From Megalonaias nervosa (taxonomy: Eukaryota > Mollusca > Bivalvia > Unionida > Unionidae), in NCBI GenBank assembly GCA_016617855.1, contig JAECUM010028889.1:1-64000 (forward strand): a DNA stretch of 64,000 bases. The letters run 5' to 3'. The notes under the pieces were generated by a model. It saw only the letters and a list, made by a program, of their open reading frames with translations, searched no databases and was not told the DNA's origin. A program made the translations under genes and the position numbers. Each line of letters begins with the position of its first letter. The first letter of the stretch is position 1. Positions 56,220-64,000 of the stretch are shown here, one piece after another.

Positions 56220-57108
56220 TCTATCATCTATAAGTTTAACCTGTCCATGTCACATATGCCCTAGAAATGTAGCAAAAGGATTGCAAAACTCACTTTTGGA
56301 TAAATTATTTATCAAATTTGCATCAGTGAGTCTGTCAAAGAATTTCCGAATTGTCTTTAAGTGATTTTTCCAAGTGTCGTTGTAGATAATGACATCATCG
56401 ATGTAAGCATCAAAATTATCTTGACCAGATATCATCATGTTCATTAAACGTTGAAAAGCACGAGGAGAACGAACATTTGTCTCAAACAAGCATCACTTTA
56501 TATTGATATAGTCCATCTGGAGTCACGAATGCCGAAATTTCCTTTGCCCTTTCTGTCAGTGGAATTTGCCAGAATCCTTTTAGGTCAAATTTGGTGACGT
56601 ACTTTGCATTTCCAGTTTTATCAATGCAGTCATCAATTCTTGGCAATGGAAAGGAATCTGTTTGAGTCACACTGTTTATACTTCTATAATCAGTGTACAT
56701 GCAGGAAGGCATTACCTATTTTTGATACAATTCCAGTCATTATTACTTGGTTCTATGAAATCATTCTCCAGCAAATACTTAATTTCTTTTTCAAAAAATC
56801 CTGTTTGAGAGGGTTCTTCCTGTACAGATGCAGTTTCACAGGTGTGGAATCTATAATTTCAACGTCATGGTGAATTGTTTTGTTCGTGTAGGAACATCTG
56901 GAAACCAGTGCTCATATTCAAGTAATAGCTGTTTTAGTTCATTCTTTTCTTGTTGCTGCAAATGTGAAAGTTTCTTGTCCAGATTATTCATAATGTCTGA
57001 ATTCTGAAGATTCATTACTCCAAAGTCGCTACAATCCTCAGTGGGACAGGTACAACTAAACTGACTATGATTAACCTGGTTATCTCTATCAACATAATAC
57101 TTTAACAT
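56220..57108 (-). pseudogene. pol: Reverse transcriptase of the Gmr1-like element
   Basis: Segments: ELKQLLLEYEHWFPDVPTRT before the fingers; MYTDYRSINSVTQTDSFPLP; YVTKFDLKGFWQIPL (motif A, Asp kept); ISAFVTPDGLYQYKVM (motif B side); then DAYIDDVIIYNDTWKNHL (motif C YIDD, near 56420) and NLSKSEFCNPFATFLGHM. The catalytic residues are kept although frames are interrupted several times. It uses Gypsy-type, not Copia-type, motifs. Confidence 0.88.
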
Positions 57109-57479
57109 ATTTATACGGCTAAGTTGTATTTGTTGTCACCTCCCAGGAGTATTAATAATATAATTTAAGTCACTTACTTTCTTTTTAACTGTGTAAGGAC
57201 CATAGTATTTAGCCTGAAGAGGATTTTATGGTTTGTGCAAGAGAGCCAGAACTCTATCACCAGGCTGAAAACTCCTTTCCTTTGTATTTTTGTCATTTTT
57301 GACTGAGTAGAGTACAGATTAGTTCTTGCAACCTACAAGCCATTGACAACTTGTATTTAAAATTAGAATCAAGAAGATGAATATCTTTATCTTCATTTGA
57401 AAGAAGTTTCTCTTTAAACAACCTAAACGGTCCACTTACAGTAAGTCCAAAATCTAGTTCAAAACGACTGAAACCTAAT

Positions 57480-58190
57480 ATTTTTGAACTGATTCCTTAA
57501 CGGCAAACAACAGTAAATCAACACCTTCGTGCCAATCTTTCCAGTATCAAAACAATCTGACCGAATCATATTTTTCAAAGTTTGATTAAATCATTCTAAA
57601 GTCTCTTGGCTGTCAGGGTGATAGGAAGAAGACTTGAATTGATGAATGGATGCCTAATTCATGCATAACGGGCTGGAAAATTCTAGACATAATTTGACCC
57701 TTCACAAGATTGAACAGATTAGGGAAGGCCAAATTGAATTATAAATCTATCAGAGCTTTTACTATTGTTTTAGTTTTATCGTTCCTCTAAGGAATTACCT
57801 CTGGGAATCTTGTAGACGCACACATTATGGTCAACAAGTATTGGTTGCCTGACTTGGTCTTAGGTAAGGGACCGACACAATCTACCATTATTCTGCTAAA
57901 TGGTTCGTCAAATGCAGGAATAGGTTGCAGATTAACCTTAGGTATCTTCTGATTGGGTTTTCCTACCATCTAAAATGTGTGACAAGTTCTACGGTATTTA
58001 CAAACATCACTTTTAACGTCTGGCCAATAAAAGTGATTCAAGATCTTATGATAAGTCATATTGATCCCTAAATGACCAACCAAATGAGTTTAATGGGCCA
58101 AACAAAGAATTTCCTGTCTGTACGATTTTGGAACTACAATCTGATAGTTCACGGACTACTCGCCACTAGCAGGTACCTCAGGTGGTCTAC
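57480..58190 (-). pseudogene. int: Integrase of the Gmr1-like element, located before RT
   Basis: A zinc-binding region in shifting frames (a GHLGINMTYHKI-like segment near 58060) leads into the frame 57969-57787: PAFDEPFSRIMVDCVGPLPK and NQYLLTIMCASTRFPEVIP, with the first catalytic Asp. The second Asp motif is degenerate. The third motif region near 57620 (SSYHPDSQETLE) keeps a Glu. A linker typical of Gypsy integrase C-termini (a GPYTVKKKVSDLNY-like stretch) follows near 57190-57160. Confidence 0.78.
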
Positions 58191-58256
58191 ATTTTCTCAT
58201 AAGGACCCCATTTTTTTATAAAATAACAAAAAGTCACTTACGTGACTTTAGTTTCT

Positions 58257-58577
58257 CTAATAGCTCTCTGAAACAAGAATTGAGATCTCAGGATCTTTTT
58301 CCTTTTCGACGACAAGTGATTGTCGTTTGTCACCTTGATTAGAATAAAGAAAATGAGTAGTTAAGAGAGGATCGCTGTGATCAATACCTATTGATTGATT
58401 GAAATGAGGCGCAAATGTGACATCAAAAGCCTGACCAATACATGTGTCAGCTAATGGAATACTTTCCTGATCAACTTCATTCTGAAGTGATTTCTTTGCC
58501 ATAGCTCTAGTAACTACACAAGCTTTTATTCTCACATTATGGATTTCTTTTCCAACAGGATCAAATTTGTGATCCAA
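58257..58577 (-). pseudogene. Protease-integrase linker of the Gmr1-like element
   Basis: An open 106-residue frame with VVTRAMAKKSLQNE. The VxTRAM-type phrase is common in the linker after Gypsy proteases. No catalytic motif is seen. It ends where the integrase region begins. Confidence 0.6.
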
Positions 58578-58589
58578 AACAAGGCTTGT

Positions 58590-58924
58590 CAGTTACAAGT
58601 GGATTACCCACAACCTTGTCTCCAGCTAGATCATTGCGTAGTAATCAATGAATACTCTCGACGGGTGGAGACGACACTGTTCCGACTGACACGGGTCCTG
58701 AAACCAAGTTTGATGACAAATTTACATAATGGAGAGAAACATTAAAAGCCGCACTATACTCCCTAAATACGAAAACTCTCATTAGTAGAAGACTTCTCAG
58801 AAAAATGCAAAGTACCTGATAATAAAAGACTCTGAGAAGCTCCTGTGTCCCTTGAAATTTTAATAGGAATAGGATTGGCCGAATCACCCATGCGTGATAT
58901 AGAACCCTTGGACATGAATGGTTT
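58590..58924 (-). pseudogene. pro: Aspartic protease fragment of the Gmr1-like element
   Basis: IPIKISRDTGASQSLLL is read at about 58873-58823, with DTGA at 58838-58849. Sequence beyond it shifts frame. Confidence 0.78.
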
Positions 58925-59400
58925 TTAATTCTCCATAATATTATCAGTCTGGGAATTGTTTGACCTAACAAATGTATTGCACTCGGTACATGACTGTGAG
59001 CTTGACCTCTTAGAAATAAGAGCATTTAGAATAGGTCTATCTTGACTCTGCTGCTTATTTTTCAATTTGTAGCAATAAAAAATAACGTGTCCTTTCTTTT
59101 TGCAGTAGGTACACGTTGGAAGAGATAAGGACGTCTGAACAGTCTTAACAAACTTAATTTCTAAAAGATATTCTAGTTTGAAATTTGGAAGTGCTCGTGT
59201 AAGGCTGAAATAGTTTTTGCCAGAAGACTTCTGAGTGGATGACTTACTGACAAAATAAACTTTATGAGCTAAGGAATACTCGTCAGCAAGTCCGAACAGC
59301 ATTTTCTGTTTTGACCTTATGATCATCAAGGTAAGTCTTAACATCACTATGGATGAAACTTTTTAACTCTTCAACTAATGAGTTGTCTAAGATTTTCGTA
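58925..59400 (-). pseudogene. gag: gag fragment of the Gmr1-like element
   Basis: Part of the frame 59669-59283 contains LVEELKSFIHSDVKTYLDDH; after a frameshift, 59347-58925 contains LADEYSLAHKVYFVSKSS, both typical of the capsid C-terminal part of animal Gypsy Gags. A zinc knuckle, CTYCKKKGHVIFYC (C-x2-C-x4-H-x4-C), lies at about 59118-59077. The N-terminal half is missing. Confidence 0.82.
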
Positions 59401-59760
59401 AGTGGACCAGCGGTTCTCGTGTAATCATTGGTGAGTCCGAGAAACGTTGTGGCTACGTCAACGTTGTCCAAAATGGATTCAATTCCCTTTCCATCGATGG
59501 AGCAACATGCATTGTTAAGCAACGCAATGAAGCCATTGTTAATTAATCCCACTTGGGAATTGGCATCGTAATGGAGCCAATGCTGACGCTGATATAGAAA
59601 ATGTGCCGTATTTGGTGCTCGTGTTACTAATCGCCATATTCGGTCTCGAAGCGTCTGAGCTGCCTGCAAAGCCCAGTTGTTTTAATCGATTCACAAGCAC
59701 TTTTAACACTATCCAAAAACCGCATGGCCACTAGTTTAGCGATTGGTGCTCCGAGTGAGG
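59400..59760 (-). pseudogene. Probable major capsid protein N-terminal fragment
   Basis: The upper part of frame 59669-59283 includes IESILDNVDVATTFLGLTND and a preceding NNGFIALLNNA-like segment. These resemble the early part of hexon-like capsid proteins of Polinton/adintovirus relatives, where an IDGxxIE...DxxxATTxxGL pattern occurs (memory of the family, not tested). At about 59400 the same frame passes into retrotransposon gag sequence, so the capsid gene is cut there. Confidence 0.45.
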
Positions 59761-59904
59761 TCAGATCTGTGAGTGTTTCTGGTGCGGTCCCAAATAATCA
59801 ACGAACAACATCACCGAGCCCAGTTCCGTAATAAGTCACAAACACGGGTTTTCTCGAGTAAACTAGACGAATCGGTTTCACATGTCCACACACGAGTGTC
59901 ATTG

Positions 59905-60650
59905 TTGTTATTAAATGTCAGGCCGATCTCTAATGCACAGTTGTATCGTCAATGTCTCACCACGCAGATCCACCACGTGCCCGTCGTGATCTACCAGGGA
60001 AAAAGGAATATGGGTCAGTCGATTATTATGGCATGGAAGATACACAGGTGCTGCGTGCGTAATCGAGATCAAATCGCATGATTCCACAGTGGGCGAAAGT
60101 CCAAACAGAACATAGCCCTGAACAACTACGCCTGTTATGTCGGACCCGCTTTCGTAACTGCCACTGAAGGCATCACAGGTTATATTAACTTGCGTAGTTC
60201 AAGTAATTCTCACATTTTCAGGCGCGATATGATATCCCACACGTAAGAATCTTTTATCCTCTGGGATGTAGCAAGGCCAACCTAACACTGAACTTATGGA
60301 GGACCGTGCAATATCCACCGCATACGTTTGAGATTTTATGGCAATCACAGAACTAAATGTGGGCTCATGAGCACATATAGTAATTTTAGAGTCTTTGCCA
60401 ATGACCACCGAAATTCTCTGTCGAATTTCTTCACTGATCGATTCTGTGTTGCACACGCCTGAGGAAATATCAATGGTATACCAGTTCGCGCCACTGTCTG
60501 CTGAAAACACAAATGAATTGTTTGCGGGCAGGCCTCCAAACGGTTGGGTTCGAATATTAGGCCAACTGTAGTGCACTCGCAATGAGGCTAGTGCGATCTC
60601 AAGTGTGCGTGAGTCACCAGCGGTCTTAGGCGCAGAAAAGTCAAACTAAA
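59905..60650 (-). pseudogene. Capsid-like (penton-type) gene 2, interrupted
   Basis: Frame 60582-60199 contains ESISEEIRQRISVVIGKD, then KITICAHEPTFSSVIAIKS and SSISSVLGWPCYIPEDKR. One stop at about 60200 interrupts the frame; downstream in the same frame come a GYVLFGLSP-like segment and the C-terminal signature SLVDHDGHVVDLRGETLTIQ. The C-terminus closely resembles that of 63661-63208. Related proteins in invertebrate genomes are thought to be minor capsid or vertex proteins. That function is inferred. Confidence 0.5.
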
Positions 60651-61070
60651 TTCTGATTTGGTGGACGAGATGGTAATCATCGAGGTCACGCTCCGCTCTG
60701 GGTTGTATTTACAACCACCTGTCGAAATGAAGCATAGATTTCACGAAGCACACGCACTGTCTCAACCGTTTCAGAACTCATCATCGGTGTTGTATGTCAT
60801 GAATATCTTCCACAAGTTCATGCATCATCGCACGATATGTCTCTGTGCACAAGATCATTAGTGAGCAACCGCTGACAAATCGACGTGGCTTCATTGATAA
60901 CTTCGTGGACATATTTGCCAGCACTAATGACCGCATGAACTGATCCCACGTGTATTTCTAATCGATCCGCCAGATCGTTAGGATCGCACAGTCCACGAGG
61001 GGGAAACCGCAGGTGCAAGCACACGGAGGCCTTCTTCTGGTACAGGTGTGGGTGGAGTGCAGGTGCATTA
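60650..61070 (-). pseudogene. Unknown frame of the Polinton-like element
   Basis: The frame 61024-60818 contains DLADRLEIHVGSVHAVISAG and KYVHEVINEATSICQRLL. A stop follows, and SETVETVRVLREIYASFRQV appears in the same direction near 60780-60720. Helical and probably a structural or small accessory protein. No family recognised. Confidence 0.35.
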
Positions 61071-61142
61071 TGTCATTGATACGTTCGTGGCTTTAACCAT
61101 TTTCGAGGAATTGCCGTAGGTAATTCAGTTTTTCAGATTGGG

Positions 61143-61600
61143 TTAGACCGTTTCCCTTTCTTGGGGTTTTACTACCTGCTGACCAGGAAGTTTAGATAGA
61201 TCTTGTTGGGGCCATTTTTTTCCATTTGTTCGATTAACCACTGCTGGTCTTCTTCCTATAAACAAAACTTGGGCATTTGTTTTTCTTGGAACCATCTTTA
61301 ATACTGTTACCTTTCCTACTCGTCTTATTCTCCCGGTGTGCGAAATTGTGGTGTGGGTTGTGTTCCTAACCAATTATGAAATGACTCATATTTTATTCTA
61401 GCTCTTGACTTTCTCTGTCTCATTATCAATGACAGCGTCTTCTTCTGGAAATTGTTGTGGTTGTGGTGGTGGTGGTAGGCCACACCTTTTCATGATATTT
61501 ATCAATAAATCGTCATCTCGTTTTCTATCTTTGTCCTGATATGCCTAAAACACATTTACAAAACGATCCCAATCTTCGCTGATAACTTTTTTCTTTCAAC
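61143..61600 (-). pseudogene. Small Pro-rich and basic frames of the Polinton-like element
   Basis: A frame near 61590-61400 includes a PPPPPQPQQ tract and an acidic end. A second frame, 61373-61143, is basic (TGRIRRVGKVTVLKMVPRKT) and could be a DNA-associated virion peptide, but nothing specific is recognisable. Confidence 0.35.
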
Positions 61601-61639
61601 TAAACTCCTTAAATACCATTTAGGGCCAACCCCTCTTCA

Positions 61640-62195
61640 TGTATTTATCACGTGTCTTCTTTGGTATTTTTATAATGTACTCTCTCCAGTCGGGTGACCT
61701 GTCAAGAGCGAACTTCTTTGGATTTGTGATTTCCCGAGCTCTTTCGTTAAGGAACTTGAGCCGGCGTTTTCATCTGCGAATTGTACTCGGGAGGCACGTC
61801 TGGTATTTTGGCAAGTGCCTTTCTTATGTCTTAATGAAGTGCCTGGGTACCTTTGGCAAGTATTCCCTGGGGCTCTCCAAGTTCTTCAACGTCTTCTTTG
61901 ACTTCCTCAATCGCCTCTGGCAAATACGTAATCTTTTCTTCAGTTGCTCTTGTGACTTTTTTGATATCTTTGGTGCGTTTGACTATTTCACGAACGAGAC
62001 CAGGGGCTTCTTCTCTTCTCGTGAGTGCTGCCACTTGCTTTATGATTGCTCTGGTGGCCCTTTTTAATATTATCGGCACATTCCACAATTTCTTTGTGGG
62101 TTTCATCAGCGGCGCAAATGTTTGCTTAAACCCCTCTGTGCAATCCTTTCGCACAGTCTATTGAGACTGTAAGGTACTTTTGACATTTTTGCGGC
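61640..62195 (-). pseudogene. Coiled-coil gene of the Polinton-like element
   Basis: The frame 62154-61831 is rich in Lys, Glu and Arg with heptad-like stretches (REIVKRTKDIKKVTRATEEK, AIEEVKEDVEELGEPQG). An ATG near 62195 in another frame suggests the true start, with a frameshift between. Downstream, interrupted segments end in a MKRGWP-like phrase near 61635. Confidence 0.45.
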
Positions 62196-63017
62196 CTTCG
62201 ATTACCTTCTGAATTAACTTGTGCTGTTCACGAGTGGCTTCAAGGCGTGGTCTTTCGTACGATTCTATGGTATCTCTGCCGGACAATTTTATCTTTATAT
62301 GGTTGTGTCAAAACCCGCATGATACTTGCGTGGCCCACCATTAGTCGAATTAATTGCGAGAAAACTAAGTTTCAAATAATTCGCGTAAAACATGTCACAC
62401 AATTCATCCCACATGTGGTAGGCAGCACAACAAATTTAATGAATATTTCTAGACCATGCACATCAGTGCAACGAAATATTATCATCATGTTACAGTTGCC
62501 AAGGATCACTTTGGGCATATCGTTGAGTCAATTAAATTATGTCCGTGTTCTTGCCCCGGTCTCGTGAAGAACGTTTTGCGAGATTCACTTGATTCTCGAG
62601 CATCATGTCATCGCCCACCACCAGACTGTTTTTGGTGGCATCCAAATTGTCAAATGTTATGGGCTTCGTCGATGGTGGAAATCGATGGAAGCACTGTTGC
62701 CGCTACGTAACACTTTTGAACATCCTTGTGCTCATTATGACACGGTTGATCATCGGCGACGGTGCAATTACGTGCAACTGATCCCAGGTAAACCGTTATA
62801 AAACCATATTCAGTAACGGTTGAATTTTACAGGATCCAGCAGGGCCAATCATTAGTGTCCGAACTGAGTTTATAAATGCAGTTATCTCGGTATGCTTGGC
62901 TGGTTTAGGCATTGCTTGTGTGGAGAAATCGATGACGTTGAAAGCCGAGCTTTTCAAGTCTTTACTGCTCTTTTTACCTTCAAAACCATTGGCGATTTTT
63001 CTTTTGCGTGATGCCAT
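62165..63017 (-). pseudogene. FtsK/HerA-type packaging ATPase of the Polinton-like element, interrupted
   Basis: The minus-strand start MASRKRKIANGFEGKKSSKD leads to SVRTLMIGPAGSCKIQPLLN, a Walker A-like motif near 62860-62830 in which the usual GK(T/S) reads CKI. Downstream, shifting frames give a Walker B-like NSLVVGDDMMLENQ near 62620 and RGKNTDII*LTQRYAQ near 62550, characteristic of the virion-packaging ATPases of Polintons. Stops and frameshifts make it non-functional, and the Lys context of Walker A looks altered. Confidence 0.62.
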
Positions 63018-63207
63018 TCAACAATTGTCTGTCAAATAAAATATGATCATGTCTTCATATTGCGTGCGATCTCGTGCCAAAATACATACGAGAAATCCAA
63101 CTCGAGTTCAAACATGTAATAGACGAACAGCGGCTACGGGAATTTGCGCTCGATGTGGAGAATAAAGCTGGTCTGTGTTATTTTTTGTTGTTGCTATTTT
63201 TGTTCAT

Positions 63208-63661
63208 CATGGTCTGTCACGCACATACAAACGAACAGTTAATTCTGCACCACGTGTGTCTAATAAAAAACCGTCTTGGTCGGTTAGACGAAAACGTATT
63301 GCGAAAGCGATGGATTATGCCATCGTAAATAAACAGGATTAGTTGGCATCGACACAATCAAATGATCCGGCGGGACATCTGGAGAAAAGCTATAAAGAAC
63401 ATATTCCTGCCGGGCCTGCCCTTGTAATGCTTGCCCAGACGCGGTATTGTTACCGTCGAGTGCGTCACACACTAGATTTACAGAAATCGTCGATGTGATG
63501 TTGACAATGCCTGACGATACGTGATGACCACCAACCGTTGGATCGTTGTAATGTCGAATATCTGGAAGACTTTTTATTTTCTGCCACACTGCAACAATCT
63601 TCGGAAGATATTTCTGAGCTCTATCATTGATATACTGCTTCATCTTATCAGAATCAAGCAC
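63208..63661 (-). pseudogene. Capsid-like (penton-type) gene 1, frameshifted
   Basis: Frame 63661-63284 has KQYINDRAQKYLPKIVAVWQ, ISVNLVCDALDGN and YVLYSFSPDVPPDHLIVSMP. After a shift near 63290 the minus strand continues with RLTDQDGFLLDTRGAELTVR and YVRDRP before a stop near 63208. The ending matches the C-terminus of the gene at 60650-59905, so the element holds two related structural genes or two partial element copies. Confidence 0.5.
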
Positions 63662-63819
63662 GGATAGTTTGAGCGTACTCAGTTGGCCTCAAGTGATCTT
63701 ATAAAGATCATAAAATAATTTTTGTTGAGTGGAGTCCTTCTCAAGTATGACTGCATCATAAATATATATTACTAAACGTGAAGCATCTATGCTCATATTT
63801 CGTATATGTCTCATTTGAA

Positions 63820-64000
63820 AGTCGATATTTGATCTAAGTGATTCACTTGGATATTCAAGTAGATACTTCTAAACATCTCTCTTAGTTTTCGCTGTGCTCC
63901 TTCGTACTCCTTCGCGATCTCGTTGACATTTTTTTTTTTTTCTTGACGAAATTTATTATCCAGATATGGCCATTTCTCGTACAGATCACTAAACTCTGGA
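63820..64000 (-). pseudogene. Partial unknown frame at the window edge
   Basis: The minus strand from the edge reads a charged helical stretch (KWPYLDNKFRQEKKKKNVNE, AKEYEGAQRKLREMFRSIYL) and stops near 63825. It belongs to the Polinton-like block by strand and composition; the rest is outside the window. Confidence 0.35.

Larger units (their letters stand above)
55690..59400 (-). mobile_element. Gypsy-like element with integrase before RT (Gmr1-type order), decayed
   Basis: On the minus strand the order is gag (59400-58925), protease (DTGA at 58838-58849), integrase (about 58190-57480), RT (57108-56220) and RNase H (about 55985-55690). Motifs are Ty3/Gypsy-like, but integrase precedes RT as in Copia. 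This arrangement is known for the Gmr1 group. All domains share a strand and read colinearly without foreign sequence between them, so rearrangement is less likely. There are multiple stops and shifts. No LTRs were recognised, and the 5' side merges into a capsid-like frame at about 59400. Confidence 0.82.
59400..64000 (-). mobile_element. Maverick/Polinton (adintovirus-like) element, partial and decayed
   Basis: The block looks more GC-rich than the rest of the window and carries closely packed minus-strand frames: a small N-terminal frame (64000-63820), capsid-like gene 1 (63661-63208), packaging ATPase (63017-62165), a coiled-coil gene (62195-61640), small basic or Pro-rich frames (61600-61143), an unknown frame (61070-60650), capsid-like gene 2 (60650-59905) and a probable major-capsid start (59760-59400). 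The ATPase plus jelly-roll-like proteins suggest a Polinton-type endogenous element. No polymerase B, integrase, protease or terminal repeat is in view. All genes carry stops or frameshifts. The right end is cut by the window. Confidence 0.62.

Noticed and set aside
63073..63328. 84-residue plus-strand frame with a hydrophobic segment
   Set aside because: It is opposite the better-supported C-terminus of the capsid-like gene on the minus strand.

Overview
The window is AT-rich animal genomic DNA, most likely from a mollusc and probably a bivalve. It has widely spaced exons with GT-AG introns, tRNA-headed SINEs ending in CAA or CA repeats, many tandem minisatellites, DIRS-type, Gypsy-type and LINE retroelement debris, hAT-like terminal repeats, and a decayed Polinton-like element. 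There are no bacterial-type operons, no RNA genes and no CRISPR array. The species call is inferred from repeat style and was not tested by a search.

The main host gene runs on the plus strand from 7395 to 39883. I assembled it by hand as six coding exons: 7395-8343, 10007-10230, 14543-14646, 20893-21287, 29230-29310 and 37578-39883. All five junctions have GT and AG in compatible phases. The total is 4059 nt, or 1352 codons plus a stop. The predicted protein carries an acidic N-terminus, a possible CxxC/CxxC zinc ribbon whose second pair forms only after splicing, an OTU cysteine-protease domain (D352, C355, H542) split by a charged insert, a short linker, a Mab-21 (cGAS-like) domain that appears to lack two of three nucleotidyltransferase acids, and about 415 residues of C-terminal extension. 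An OTU deubiquitinase joined to a Mab-21 pseudo-nucleotidyltransferase is the most interesting object here and may belong to innate immunity or ubiquitin signalling. That role is inference.

Layout. 1-2314: intergenic, with small duplications and one SINE. 2315-6827: a complete but dead Gypsy-type LTR retrotransposon, with LTRs about 5-6% apart, many stops, a frameshift and lost catalytic residues. 7395-39883: the OTU/Mab-21 gene. Its introns hold a LINE reverse-transcriptase fragment, a BED-finger remnant, four DIRS-like copies (A to D), a nested hAT-like MITE, a PIF/Harbinger-like transposase remnant, three SINEs and several minisatellites. 39884-53579: mostly unannotated AT-rich sequence with a SINE, tandem arrays, an hAT end and one probable terminal exon on the minus strand (45501-45734). 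53580-54770: a DIRS-like fragment (copy E). 55690-59400, minus strand: a second Gypsy-like element whose domain order is gag-protease-integrase-RT-RNase H, the unusual Gmr1-type order. 59400-64000, minus strand: a more GC-rich, broken Maverick/Polinton (adintovirus-like) block with a packaging ATPase, two related capsid-like genes, a probable major-capsid fragment and small unknown ORFs.

All mobile-element genes appear inactive. Recent-looking features are limited to one SINE with a perfect 12-bp target duplication.
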